From contig NZ_LR743507.1 of the NCBI RefSeq assembly GCF_902712855.1, positions 1,412,001 through 1,476,000 on the forward strand: a DNA stretch of 64,000 nt, read 5' to 3'. Both the position numbers and the translations under genes were made by a program. Position 1 is the stretch's first letter. Each line of letters opens with the position of its first letter. The DNA comes from Variovorax paradoxus (GTDB lineage: Bacteria; Pseudomonadota; Gammaproteobacteria; Burkholderiales; Burkholderiaceae_C). Under the pieces are notes generated by a model. It had not been told where the DNA came from. It searched no databases and worked only from the letters and a program-made list of their open reading frames with translations. Below are positions 56,958 to 64,000 of this stretch, piece by piece.

Positions 56958-57940
56958 TGACTCTCACCGTCTCCGTCGCCCTCTGCACCCGCAACGGCGC
57001 GCGCTACCTTCCCGATCAGATCCGCAGCATCTGCGCGCAGACGCCCCTTCCGCGGGAGATCGTGGTGTCCGACGACGGCTCCACCGACGACACGCTGGCG
57101 GTGGTGCGCGACACGCTTGCGCAGTGCGGCATGGCCGACCAGATCGAACTGCGCGTGTTCAGCAACGTGCCGCCGCTGGGCGTCACGCGCAATTTCGAAC
57201 AGGCGGCGCGGGCCTGCAGCCATGAACTTGTCGCGCTGTGCGACCAGGACGATGTCTGGCATCCGGGACGGCTCGCGCGCATGGTGGCGCAGTTCGAGGC
57301 GCGGCCCGACCTGCTGCTGCTCCACACCGACGCACGCCTGGTCGATGGCGACCTGAAGCCCCTGGGCTCCACGCTGTTCCACGCGCTGGAAGTGCAGCCC
57401 GTCGAGCTCTCGGCCATCGGGCGAGGCGAGGCTTTCGGTGTGCTGCTGCGCCGCAATCTGGTGACAGGCGCCACCACGATGTTCCGCAGGGCGCTGCTCG
57501 ACACGGCCTTGCCGTTCGCGCCCGAGTGGGTGCACGACGAGTGGCTGGCAGCCGTGGCAGCCGCCATCGGGCGGATGGACGTGCTGCCCGAACCGACCAT
57601 CGACTACCGCCAGCACGCCAGCAACCAGATCGGGGCGCGGCGGCTCACGCTGTCCGAGAAGATCGCCAAGGCCTTCGCCGAGCGCGGCGACAAGCACGTG
57701 GCGCGGCTGCGCCGGGCCGAGGCGCTGCTGCAGCGCCTGCAGCAGCTTGGCGATCGGGTGCCGGCGCGCTACCTCGAGGCGCAGCACGCCAAGGTGGCGC
57801 ACCAGCGCTTCCGTGCGCAACTGCCGGCGGCGCGCCCGTTGCGGCTGTTGCCGATCCTGGTGGAAGCGTTGCGCGGGCGCTATGCGCGCTTCGGGCGCGG
57901 CGGCCATGCCGTCGCGCAGGACCTGCTCGAGCGCGGCTAG
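56957..57940 (+). CDS. GT2 glycosyltransferase (rhamnosyltransferase-like)
   Basis: Family 2 glycosyltransferase of 327 residues. It begins LTVSVALCTRNGARYLPDQIRSI and has IVVSDDGSTDDTLAV (about residues 34-48), ALCDQDDVWHPGRL (the metal motif DQDD, about 94-107) and a WVHDEWLA block (about 192-199). ALCDQDDVW is frequent in rhamnosyl- and related transferases, which would suit the dTDP-rhamnose made here. It is coupled to the dual GT2 gene upstream by overlap. Its stop codon shares the palindrome CTAG with the stop of the convergent gene on the other strand. Confidence 0.9.
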   Translation: MTLTVSVALCTRNGARYLPDQIRSICAQTPLPREIVVSDDGSTDDTLAVVRDTLAQCGMADQIELRVFSNVPPLGVTRNFEQAARACSHELVALCDQDDVWHPGRLARMVAQFEARPDLLLLHTDARLVDGDLKPLGSTLFHALEVQPVELSAIGRGEAFGVLLRRNLVTGATTMFRRALLDTALPFAPEWVHDEWLAAVAAAIGRMDVLPEPTIDYRQHASNQIGARRLTLSEKIAKAFAERGDKHVARLRRAEALLQRLQQLGDRVPARYLEAQHAKVAHQRFRAQLPAARPLRLLPILVEALRGRYARFGRGGHAVAQDLLERG

Positions 57941-58695
57941 CCGCGAAGGCGCCGGTAGCGCCAGAACGACCCCGACAGCCATACCTTCAGCAGGCTGGTC
58001 ACGTGCCAGTACAGGTACTTCCTGCTGCGATGGCTTTCGCGCTGGGCGTCGTGTCGGGCGACGAGGTCTTCGCCGACCTGCAGCTTCCAGCCTGCGAGAC
58101 GGGTGCGGGCGCAGATGTCGAAATCCTCGCCGTACATGAAGAACCGTTCGTCGAAGCCGCCGACCTGCCGGTAGGCCTCGCTGCGGAACAGCATGAACAG
58201 GCCGGGAATCCACGCCGGCACCTTCGGCTGCACGTAGCCGGGCTTCTTGCGTCCGACGATCTCGAACGGCGTGAGCAGCGCGCGGTGCGGCTCAGGCGCG
58301 GCCTTGCCCGGCTCGAGGATGCGCGGCGTCAGCAGGCCGGCATCGGCCGTGGCCTGGGCAAGCAGCGGCCCCAGCACGTCGCTGTCGAAGCGGATGTCGG
58401 GGTTCAGCACCAGGAACCAGGGGGTGCCGCAGCGTTCGAACGCCTGGTTGTGATTGGCACCGAAGCCCTTGGGGCTCGCATTCTCGATCCGCTCCACCTC
58501 GAAGCCCCACGTCCGGCCCGCGAGCAGGTCGGCCTCCGGAATGTTCAGCGTGAGCACGACCTTGGCGGTGGCGGCGCGACTGTGGCGATCCAGCTGCTCG
58601 AGCAGCGGCAATACCAGCGCGAGCTGGCCGTGGCTCACGATGGAAATCGTGATCGGGGCAAACGGTGGGGAAGAGGAAGAGGGGGGCGTGGGCAT
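57937..58695 (-). CDS. GT2 glycosyltransferase (rhamnosyltransferase-like, second)
   Basis: Family 2 glycosyltransferase of 252 residues, without membrane helices. The core shows ITISIVSHGQLALVLPLLEQL, NIPEADLL, ENASPKGFGANHNQAFERCG and the metal site LVLNPDIRFDSDVL (about residues 94-107), followed by IPGLFMLFRSEAYRQVGGFDERFFMYGEDFDICAR (in parts), the acceptor-side motif with Glu-Asp. NPDIRF and FFMYGEDFDIC are found in WbbL-like rhamnosyltransferases. It ends in a basic tail. It is the last polysaccharide gene before the MraY-type transferase, which is divergent from it. Confidence 0.9.
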   Translation of the reverse strand: MPTPPSSSSPPFAPITISIVSHGQLALVLPLLEQLDRHSRAATAKVVLTLNIPEADLLAGRTWGFEVERIENASPKGFGANHNQAFERCGTPWFLVLNPDIRFDSDVLGPLLAQATADAGLLTPRILEPGKAAPEPHRALLTPFEIVGRKKPGYVQPKVPAWIPGLFMLFRSEAYRQVGGFDERFFMYGEDFDICARTRLAGWKLQVGEDLVARHDAQRESHRSRKYLYWHVTSLLKVWLSGSFWRYRRLRG

Positions 58696-58740
58696 GGTCT
58701 AATTTCGCTCGGGAATTCTAGGGTTCCCGAACCCCCACAC

Positions 58741-59838
58741 ATGATTGCTCTGATCGTCATCAGTTTCTTCGTCGCCGCCTTCTCGGTCCAGGTGTTCATG
58801 CGCCGTGCGCGCAGGCATGCCCGTCTCTATGGCGCAGACATGCCGCAACGCTTCCACAAGGGCCACGTGCCACGCCTGGGCGGTGCGGGCATCCTGCTGG
58901 GCATGGGCGTGGCCTGGCTCGCCGCCGGCATCACCGGTACCGATCCGTTCAACGTCTCCTGGCCGGTGAAGACCTCGATGCTCACGCTGCTGTGCATCGC
59001 GCCGGCCGTGCTGGGCGGCATCGTCGAGGACGTCACGCAGCGCGTGAAGGTGCGCTACCGGTTGGGGTTGACCATCGGCTCCGCGCTGCTGGTGTGCTGG
59101 CTGCTGGGCCTGGGCGTGTCGCGCACCGGCTTCGAGGTGGTCGACGGCTGGCTGGTCGCCATTCCGTTCGCCACGGTGCTGTTCGCGGCGCTGGCCATCG
59201 GAGGACTGCCGCACGCGTTCAACATCATCGACGGCTACAACGGCCTGGCGGGCACCGTCGCGGTGCTGGTCTGCCTGGCCATCTCGCACGTGGCGCTGCA
59301 GGTGGGCGACCGGCAACTTGCGGCCATGATGGTCTGCCTCGTCGGCGCCACCTTCGGCTTCCTGGTGTGGAACTATCCGCGCGGCAAGATCTTCGCCGGC
59401 GACGGCGGAGCCTACGTCTGGGGCATGGTGATCGCCGTGGCCGTGGTCACGCTGGTGCAGCGGCATCGCGTGGTGTCGCCCTGGTTTCCGATGCTGCTGC
59501 TGATCTACCCGGTGTGGGAGACGCTGTTCTCCATCTACCGCAAGCTGGCCCGCGGGCAGTCGCCCGGCACGGCCGATGCGCTGCATTTCCACCAGCTGAT
59601 CTTCCGCCGCATCGTGCGCGTGGCGCTGGCCGACGACGAGGCCCGCCAGCTGCTGGCGCGCAACAACCGCACTTCCCCCTATCTCTGGATGTTCGCCGCG
59701 CTGTCGGTGGTGCCGGCGGTGCTGTTCTGGAACAACACCATCGTGCTGATGTTCTTCTGTCTTCTCTTCGTCACGACCTACGTGGGCGCCTACCTGATGA
59801 TCGTTCGCTTCAAGGTCCCGCGCTGGCTGCGCCCGTGA
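58741..59838 (+). CDS. MraY/WecA-type undecaprenyl-phosphate sugar-phosphate transferase
   Basis: Inner-membrane initiating transferase of 365 residues with about ten helices. It would move a sugar 1-phosphate (commonly GlcNAc-1-P or a 6-deoxy amino sugar) onto undecaprenyl phosphate to begin glycan assembly. Conserved parts are HKGHVPRLGGAGILLGM (about residues 39-55), GGIVEDVTQRVKVRYRL, AFNIIDGYNGLAGTVAV (about 159-175), KIFAGDGGAYVWGM and the loop DALHFHQLIFRR with the HxH motif. The forms IIDGYNGLAG and GDGGAYVWG differ from E. coli WecA. It likely starts the chain built by the locus to its left. Confidence 0.92.
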   Translation: MIALIVISFFVAAFSVQVFMRRARRHARLYGADMPQRFHKGHVPRLGGAGILLGMGVAWLAAGITGTDPFNVSWPVKTSMLTLLCIAPAVLGGIVEDVTQRVKVRYRLGLTIGSALLVCWLLGLGVSRTGFEVVDGWLVAIPFATVLFAALAIGGLPHAFNIIDGYNGLAGTVAVLVCLAISHVALQVGDRQLAAMMVCLVGATFGFLVWNYPRGKIFAGDGGAYVWGMVIAVAVVTLVQRHRVVSPWFPMLLLIYPVWETLFSIYRKLARGQSPGTADALHFHQLIFRRIVRVALADDEARQLLARNNRTSPYLWMFAALSVVPAVLFWNNTIVLMFFCLLFVTTYVGAYLMIVRFKVPRWLRP

Positions 59839-59897
59839 ACCACGCATCCTTGCGAGAATTTCGTTTTTCCGTCCACCGCTTTGGAGCCTGACCGCCC

Positions 59898-60791
59898 ATG
59901 ACCGACCCCGTCCTCAACATTCCCCCGCGCGACAAGGCCGAGATCCTGGCCCAGGCGCTGCCGTACATCCGCAAGTTCCACGGCAAGACCATCGTCATCA
60001 AGTACGGCGGCAACGCCATGACCGACCCGGCGCTGCAGGCCGACTTCGCCGAAGACGTGGTGCTGCTGAAGCTGGTCGGCATGAACCCGGTGGTGGTGCA
60101 CGGCGGCGGCCCGCAGATCGAGGCCGCGCTCAACCGCCTGGGCAAGAAGGGCAGCTTCATCCAGGGCATGCGCGTGACCGACGCCGAGACCATGGAGGTC
60201 GTCGAATGGGTGCTGGCCGGCGAGGTGCAGCAGGACATCGTGGGCCTGATCAACCAGGCCGGCGGCAAGGCCGTGGGCCTGACGGGGCGCGACGGCGGCC
60301 TCATTCGCGCACAGAAGCTCAAGCTGGCCGACCGCGCCGACCCCAACCTGCACCACGACGTGGGGCAGGTTGGCGACATCGTGTCCATCGACCCGAGCGT
60401 GGTGAAGGCGCTGCAGGACGACGCCTTCATTCCCGTCGTGAGCCCGATCGGCTTCGGCGAGGAGAACGAGAGCTACAACATCAACGCCGACGTGGTGGCC
60501 GGCAAGCTGGCCACCGTGCTCAAGGCCGAGAAGCTCATGCTGCTCACCAACACGCCCGGCGTTCTCGACAAGGACGGCAAGCTGCTCACCAACCTGAGCG
60601 CGCGCGAAATCGACGACCTGTTCGCCGACGGCACCATCTCGGGCGGCATGCTGCCCAAGATCGAAGGCGCACTGGACGCGGCCAAGAGCGGCGTGAACGC
60701 GGTGCACATCATCGACGGCCGCGTGCCGCACGCGATGCTGCTCGAGATCCTGACCGACCAGGCCTACGGGACGATGATCCGGGCCCGCTGA
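59898..60791 (+). CDS. argB: Acetylglutamate kinase
   Basis: Amino-acid kinase family enzyme of 297 residues phosphorylating N-acetyl-L-glutamate, the second step of arginine synthesis. It has KTIVIKYGGNAMTDP (about residues 29-43), VVVHGGGPQIEAALNRLG (about 65-82), the nucleotide site region NINADVVAGKLATVLKAEKLMLLTNTPG (in parts) and GGMLPKIEGALDA near the C-terminus. Length and N-terminal extension fit the hexameric arginine-inhibited form. A TTGGAG ribosome site lies before ATG 59898, and a GCGAGAAT -10-like box lies about 40 bases upstream. slmA follows, an order I recall as common in betaproteobacteria. Confidence 0.97.
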   Translation: MTDPVLNIPPRDKAEILAQALPYIRKFHGKTIVIKYGGNAMTDPALQADFAEDVVLLKLVGMNPVVVHGGGPQIEAALNRLGKKGSFIQGMRVTDAETMEVVEWVLAGEVQQDIVGLINQAGGKAVGLTGRDGGLIRAQKLKLADRADPNLHHDVGQVGDIVSIDPSVVKALQDDAFIPVVSPIGFGEENESYNINADVVAGKLATVLKAEKLMLLTNTPGVLDKDGKLLTNLSAREIDDLFADGTISGGMLPKIEGALDAAKSGVNAVHIIDGRVPHAMLLEILTDQAYGTMIRAR

Positions 60792-60836
60792 GCCCCGTCC
60801 ATGCGCGGGAGGCGCGTGCTCACTGCCCTGTGCGAG

Positions 60837-60848
60837 AATCAATTGATT
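60837..60848. promoter_or_regulatory. Palindrome over the slmA promoter
   Basis: AATCAATTGATT is a perfect 12-base palindrome directly after TGTGCGAG, where GAGAAT would be the -10 box, and 21 bases before the slmA start. Its position over the expected transcription start suggests an operator, possibly for a TetR-type protein such as SlmA itself. It does not match the E. coli SlmA site GTGAGTACTCAC. Confidence 0.45.
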
Positions 60849-60868
60849 ACATCTTTGCACGCGCTCCC

Positions 60869-61519
60869 ATGCAGAACGAAGAGACGACCAGTGCTTCCGG
60901 CGTAGAGACCCCCGGGAGTTCCACCCCCCCTCCGGCGCGCAAGCGCCCGAAACCGGGCGAGCGGCGCGTGCAGATCCTGCAGGCGCTCGCCGCCATGCTC
61001 GAGCAGCCCGGTGGAGAACGGGTGACCACCGCCGCCCTGGCCGCCCGGCTCGAGGTGAGCGAGGCGGCGCTGTACCGCCACTTCGCCAGCAAGGCCCAGA
61101 TGTTCGAGGGCCTGATCGACTTCATCGAGCAGAGCGTTTTCACGCTGGTCAACCAGATCCTCGAGCGCGAGGGCGCCACCGGCGCCCAGCAGGCCGCCAA
61201 GATCCTCGCGCTGCTGGTCCAGTTCGCCGAGCGCAACCCCGGCATGACCCGCGTCATGGTGGGCGACGCGCTGGTCTACGAAAACGAGCGCCTGCAGCAG
61301 CGCATGAACCAGTTCTTCGACAAGATCGAAGCCACGTTGCGCCAGGTGCTGCGTGGCGCCGCCGCGGCCGAAGGCTCGGCCACGCCCAGCGTCGACGCCC
61401 AGGTGCGTGCCGCCGCGCTCACGGCCTTCGTGGTCGGGCAGTTGCAGCGATTTGCGCGTTCGGGTTTCCGCCGCGCGCCCTCCGAGCATCTCGAAGCGAC
61501 GATCGCGCTGATCGTCTGA
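60869..61519 (+). CDS. slmA: Nucleoid occlusion factor SlmA-like TetR protein
   Basis: TetR-family DNA-binding protein of 216 residues. The helix-turn-helix is GERVTTAALAARLEVSEAALYRHFASKAQMFEGLIDFI (in parts, about residues 49-86), followed by a helical dimer domain. Features such as RRVQILQALAAMLEQPGGERVT, QFAERNPGMTRVMVGDALVYENERLQQRMNQFF (in parts) and the place next to argB match the SlmA annotation used in betaproteobacteria. SlmA binds DNA sites and blocks FtsZ assembly over the nucleoid. The first 30 residues are Pro/Thr/Ser-rich and probably disordered. ATG 60869 is used. Confidence 0.88.
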   Translation: MQNEETTSASGVETPGSSTPPPARKRPKPGERRVQILQALAAMLEQPGGERVTTAALAARLEVSEAALYRHFASKAQMFEGLIDFIEQSVFTLVNQILEREGATGAQQAAKILALLVQFAERNPGMTRVMVGDALVYENERLQQRMNQFFDKIEATLRQVLRGAAAAEGSATPSVDAQVRAAALTAFVVGQLQRFARSGFRRAPSEHLEATIALIV

Positions 61520-61589
61520 GGGTACCCTCCAGGCCGTCGGGCCGGCTCGCCCTGCGTCATCGAGCGGCGTAGCATCGCCCGGGCCTCCC

Positions 61590-61608
61590 GCCGCCGGCCT
61601 CCGGCGGC
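61590..61608. repeat. Perfect 8-bp GC hairpin between slmA and the EamA gene
   Basis: GCCGCCGG and CCGGCGGC pair around CCT in the 183-base gap after slmA. It has no T-tract on either side, so it is at most a factor-dependent or bidirectional transcription barrier. The rest of the gap holds a TTATAGAA -10-like sequence near 61670, in front of the EamA gene. Confidence 0.5.
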
Positions 61609-61702
61609 ATGCCGATGTCGGCGCGGGGTCTCCATGGAGAACGCATGAGCCAGGGCACGGTCGGTCGTCTTATAGAAGCCCGCTTGCCGCGGGTGCCCTT
61701 GC

Positions 61703-62584
61703 ATGCCTGATGCGGCTCGCGGCCATGGCCTGCGAACCGTGCTCCTCACGGCAGTGGCCATGCTCGCGTTCGCGGCCAATTCGTTGCTGTGCCGGCTCGC
61801 GCTCCAGCACGGCGGCATCGACCCGGCGAGTTTCGGCAGCGTCAGGCTCGTGGCGGGAGCGCTCATGCTGGGGCTCATCGTGCGCTCCAGGGGGCGGCCG
61901 GCGGCGTCGCCGCCACGCGTCGACTGGCTGGCGGCCGTCATGCTGTTCGGCTATGTCGCTTTCTTCTCGTTTGCCTATCTCAGCCTGCCGGCGGGAACGG
62001 GCGCGCTGATCCTGTTCGGTGCGGTCCAGCTGACGATGTTCGGCGTGGGCCTTCGATCCGGCAGCGAACGCTTCGGGACACTCTCCTGGATCGGCTTCGT
62101 CCTGGCGCTGGTTGGGCTCGTCTACCTCGTGTCGCCCGGTATCGCCGCACCGCCGTTGCCGGGCGCCGCGCTGATGGCGGTCGCAGGCGTGGCATGGGGC
62201 GTGTACTCGCTGCGCGGCTGTGGCGTGGCCGATCCGCTGGCCGCCACCGCGCGCAACTTCACCCGGGCGGTGCCGCTGGCACTCGCGCTGAGCCTGGTGT
62301 TCGCGGCCAGCGCCCATGCGGACGGGACCGGCCTCGCGCTCGCCGTCGCGTCCGGGGCGCTGACCTCGGGGCTCGGCTACGTGGTCTGGTACGCGGCGCT
62401 GGGCCGCCTCGGGGCCATGCGGGCCGCGACCGTGCAGCTGTCGGTGCCGCTGCTGGCCGCGTTCGGTGGCGTGCTGTTCCTGTCGGAGCCGATCACGCCG
62501 CGCCTGGCGGCCGCCTCGGTCGCGATCCTGGGCGGCATCGCGCTCGTGCTGGGCCGGAAGTCGCAGGGCAGCGCTCGCCGATAG
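61703..62584 (+). CDS. EamA (DMT family) transporter
   Basis: Inner-membrane transporter of 293 residues with ten hydrophobic segments in two EamA repeats. The first repeat has FAANSLLCRLALQHGGIDPASFGSVRLVAGAL (in parts, about residues 20-51) and YLSLPAGTGALILFGAVQLTM. The second has GLGYVVWYAALGRLGAMRAATVQLSVPLLAAFGGVLFLSEPIT (in parts), the standard end motif. The substrate is unknown; members export amino acids or other metabolites. It is convergent with the Ldh-family gene 15 bases away and not linked to the polysaccharide locus. Confidence 0.9.
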   Translation: MPDAARGHGLRTVLLTAVAMLAFAANSLLCRLALQHGGIDPASFGSVRLVAGALMLGLIVRSRGRPAASPPRVDWLAAVMLFGYVAFFSFAYLSLPAGTGALILFGAVQLTMFGVGLRSGSERFGTLSWIGFVLALVGLVYLVSPGIAAPPLPGAALMAVAGVAWGVYSLRGCGVADPLAATARNFTRAVPLALALSLVFAASAHADGTGLALAVASGALTSGLGYVVWYAALGRLGAMRAATVQLSVPLLAAFGGVLFLSEPITPRLAAASVAILGGIALVLGRKSQGSARR

Positions 62585-62599
62585 GCGCGCGCCAGCACC

Positions 62600-63658
62600 T
62601 CAAGCCACGGCCACGCCCACCTTGGCACCCGCCGCGACGATCTCGCCCCAGGTCGCGTCGTCGACCCAGATCCCGTCCCTGCGCCGCGCCGCGCGTGCTG
62701 CGCGCTCCGGCTCGCCCGCGATCTGCACCCCGTCGAAGCCCTGCCCTGCAGGGCTCTGCCGCAGCCAGTCGATGAACTCGCGCGCTTCCTCGTCGAAGGC
62801 CTTGTCCGTTCCGAGCTTCACCGGGTCGATCAGCACCGTCAGCATGCCGTTGAGCACCGTGCGCGCGGTGTCTGCCGGCCGGTGCCAGGTGCCGCCGCCC
62901 GTGAGCGCGCCGCCCAGCAGTTCGCAGGCCACCGCCATGCCGTAGCCCTTGTGCTCGCCGAAGGTCATCAATGCGCCGAACAGGCCGTTGCCCTGCGGCA
63001 CCACCACCACGCCCGGGTCGTTGGTCGGCGCGCCGTTCTCGTCGATCAGGTAGCCGTCGGGCACGCGCTCGCCCTTGTTGTGCGCGACGCGCATCTTTCC
63101 CTGCGCCACGCGGCTGGTGGCGTAGTCGAGCACGAAGGGCTCCGCGCCCGCCAGCGGAATGCCGATGCAGCAGGGGTTGGTGCCGAAGCGCCCGTCGCCG
63201 CCGCCCCAGGGCGCGACCACCGGCCGCGACAGCACGTTGACGAAGTGCATCGACACCAGCCCCTGCGCCGTCGCCATTTCCGCGAAGTGCCCGATGCGGC
63301 CCAGGTGGTGCGCATGCGAGAGCGTGAAGATGCAGCTGCCGTGCTGCTTCGCGCGCGCAATGCCGAGCTCCATGGCCTGCACGCCGACGATCTGGCCGTA
63401 GCCGTGCTGGCCGTCCAGGCCCATCAGCGTGCCGATGTCGAGGTTGATCTTCACGGCCGCGTTCGGCTTCAGTCCGCCTTCGGCCACCGCATCGATGTAG
63501 CGCGGCAGCATGCCCACGCCGTGCGAATCGTGGCCGCTGAGGTTGGCCAGCACGAGGTTGGCTGCGACCTGCTGCGCTTCGGCGGGTGCGCTGCCCGCGG
63601 CTTCGAGGATGCGGGCGACATCGGATTGCAGGCTGTCGGCCGGCAGTGTTCTGGACAT
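62600..63658 (-). CDS. Ldh family oxidoreductase (malate/L-sulfolactate dehydrogenase type)
   Basis: NAD(P)-dependent dehydrogenase of 352 residues in the type-2 malate/L-lactate dehydrogenase family, which is unrelated to Rossmann-type LDH. NLSGHDSHGVGMLPRYIDAV (about residues 39-58), with the conserved Asp-Ser-His, is the family hallmark. Other blocks are FTLSHAHHLGRIGHFAEMA (about 116-134), FGTNPCCIGIPL (about 164-175), DYATSRVAQGKMRVA and EHKGYGMAVACELLGGALTGG (in parts). It reduces 2-oxo acids or oxidises 2-hydroxy acids; the substrate is not determined. It directly follows the SMP-30 lactonase gene (three bases), so both may act in one sugar-acid pathway. Confidence 0.92.
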   Translation of the reverse strand: MSRTLPADSLQSDVARILEAAGSAPAEAQQVAANLVLANLSGHDSHGVGMLPRYIDAVAEGGLKPNAAVKINLDIGTLMGLDGQHGYGQIVGVQAMELGIARAKQHGSCIFTLSHAHHLGRIGHFAEMATAQGLVSMHFVNVLSRPVVAPWGGGDGRFGTNPCCIGIPLAGAEPFVLDYATSRVAQGKMRVAHNKGERVPDGYLIDENGAPTNDPGVVVVPQGNGLFGALMTFGEHKGYGMAVACELLGGALTGGGTWHRPADTARTVLNGMLTVLIDPVKLGTDKAFDEEAREFIDWLRQSPAGQGFDGVQIAGEPERAARAARRRDGIWVDDATWGEIVAAGAKVGVAVA

Positions 63659-63661
63659 GGA

Positions 63662-64000
63662 TCAGGCTCCCTTCGCGTTGACGGTGATGGCATAGAGCGA
63701 CGACGTCGCGCAGATGAAAAGGCGGTTGCGTTTCGGTCCGCCGAAGCACACGTTGGCCGCGCGCTCGGGCAGCAGGATCTTGCCGAGCAGCGTGCCATCG
63801 GGGTGGTAGACGTGCACGCCGTCGAGCGCGCTGGTCCAGATGCGGCCTTCGGTGTCGAGCCGGAAGCCGTCGAAGAGGCCGCTGGTGCATTCGGCGAACA
63901 CCTCGCCGCCGCGCAGGCTGCGGCCGTCGGCGCCCACGCTGAAGCGGCGGATGTGCCGGGGTCCATCGGGTGCATGACTCGCGCCGGTGTCCGCGATGTA
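63662..64000 (-). CDS. SMP-30/gluconolactonase family protein (5' end beyond window)
   Basis: C-terminal 112 residues of a six-bladed propeller lactonase; the N-terminal part lies past base 64000. YIADTG at the window edge, DGFRLDTEGRIWTSALDGVHVY and ANVCFGGPKRNRLFICATSSLYAI (in parts) are the last blades of SMP-30/gluconolaconase/LRE-like proteins, where the Asp of DGFRLD and the preceding Asn/Asp bind the metal. Such enzymes hydrolyse sugar lactones. It is followed at three bases by the Ldh-family dehydrogenase, a pairing that suggests oxidative catabolism of a sugar acid. Confidence 0.88.
   Translation of the reverse strand, partial: YIADTGASHAPDGPRHIRRFSVGADGRSLRGGEVFAECTSGLFDGFRLDTEGRIWTSALDGVHVYHPDGTLLGKILLPERAANVCFGGPKRNRLFICATSSLYAITVNAKGA

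Noticed and set aside
1..64000. CRISPR array, tRNA or rRNA genes, insertion sequences
   Set aside because: I looked for regularly spaced direct repeats, tRNA TPsiC-arm patterns (GTTCRANNC), rRNA-like stretches and transposase or integrase motifs and saw none. A tRNA scan could still be run to confirm.

Overview
The window looks like a chromosome segment of a high-GC betaproteobacterium of the Comamonadaceae, most likely Variovorax or a close relative. This is inferred from protein character (PhaM, argB-slmA, several LysE/EamA exporters, a glycine riboswitch in front of a D-amino-acid dehydrogenase) and from a hairpin-rich intergenic repeat of a kind I associate with that family. I ran no database search. 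I see no rRNA, tRNA, CRISPR array, insertion sequence or integrase.

Region 1 (1-14.9 kb) is accessory metabolism: a degenerate-looking SDR, a creatininase-family amidohydrolase, a serine/threonine dehydratase-like PLP enzyme, PhzF, a GST, two VOC proteins (one apparently truncated), an aminotransferase, two EamA/LysE-type exporter groups (three LysE in 7 kb), a divergent MocR regulator with a clear operator, phaM, a FIST sensor protein and dadA. dadA is preceded by a tandem glycine riboswitch with its own promoter.

Region 2 (15.2-58.7 kb) is a very large surface-polysaccharide (O-antigen type) locus. It opens with rfbBDAC (dTDP-L-rhamnose). From 18.8 to 34.2 kb follow a GT-C membrane glycosyltransferase, a polyprenyl-phosphate-sugar synthase-like GT2, a half-size EamA flippase-like protein, and a tightly packed acyl cassette: GNAT, ACP, SDR, metallo-hydrolase, KAS III, AMP-ligase, PIG-L deacetylase, PhyH dioxygenase, methyltransferase and a five-bladed-propeller protein. 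A second half-size EamA, an A/T-rich membrane protein and an acyltransferase-3 close this part. From 34.2 to 39.8 kb on the minus strand lie an AlgJ/AlgI-type O-acetylation pair, a methyltransferase with a coiled-coil tail and another GT-C. From 39.9 to 58.7 kb are WbqC, GT2, a methyltransferase, a NeuD/PglD-like acyltransferase, WecE, Gmd, several multidomain glycosyltransferases (one of 1334 residues with three GT domains), Wzt/Wzm, ManC and further GT2 enzymes.

Region 3 (58.7-64 kb) returns to core genes: a MraY/WecA-type initiating transferase, argB, slmA, an EamA exporter, an Ldh-family dehydrogenase and the end of an SMP-30 lactonase that runs off the window.

Reading it as a system: nucleotide sugars (dTDP-Rha, dTDP-Fuc4N, GDP-Man/GDP-4-keto-6-deoxy-Man) are made here, assembled on a lipid carrier started by the WecA-type enzyme, exported by Wzm/Wzt, and decorated both in the cytoplasm and, through polyprenyl-P-sugar donors and GT-C enzymes, in the periplasm. 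The most interesting part is the dedicated acyl-ACP cassette at 22.7-31.4 kb. I propose that it builds and installs an unusual acyl group on an amino sugar of this glycan.
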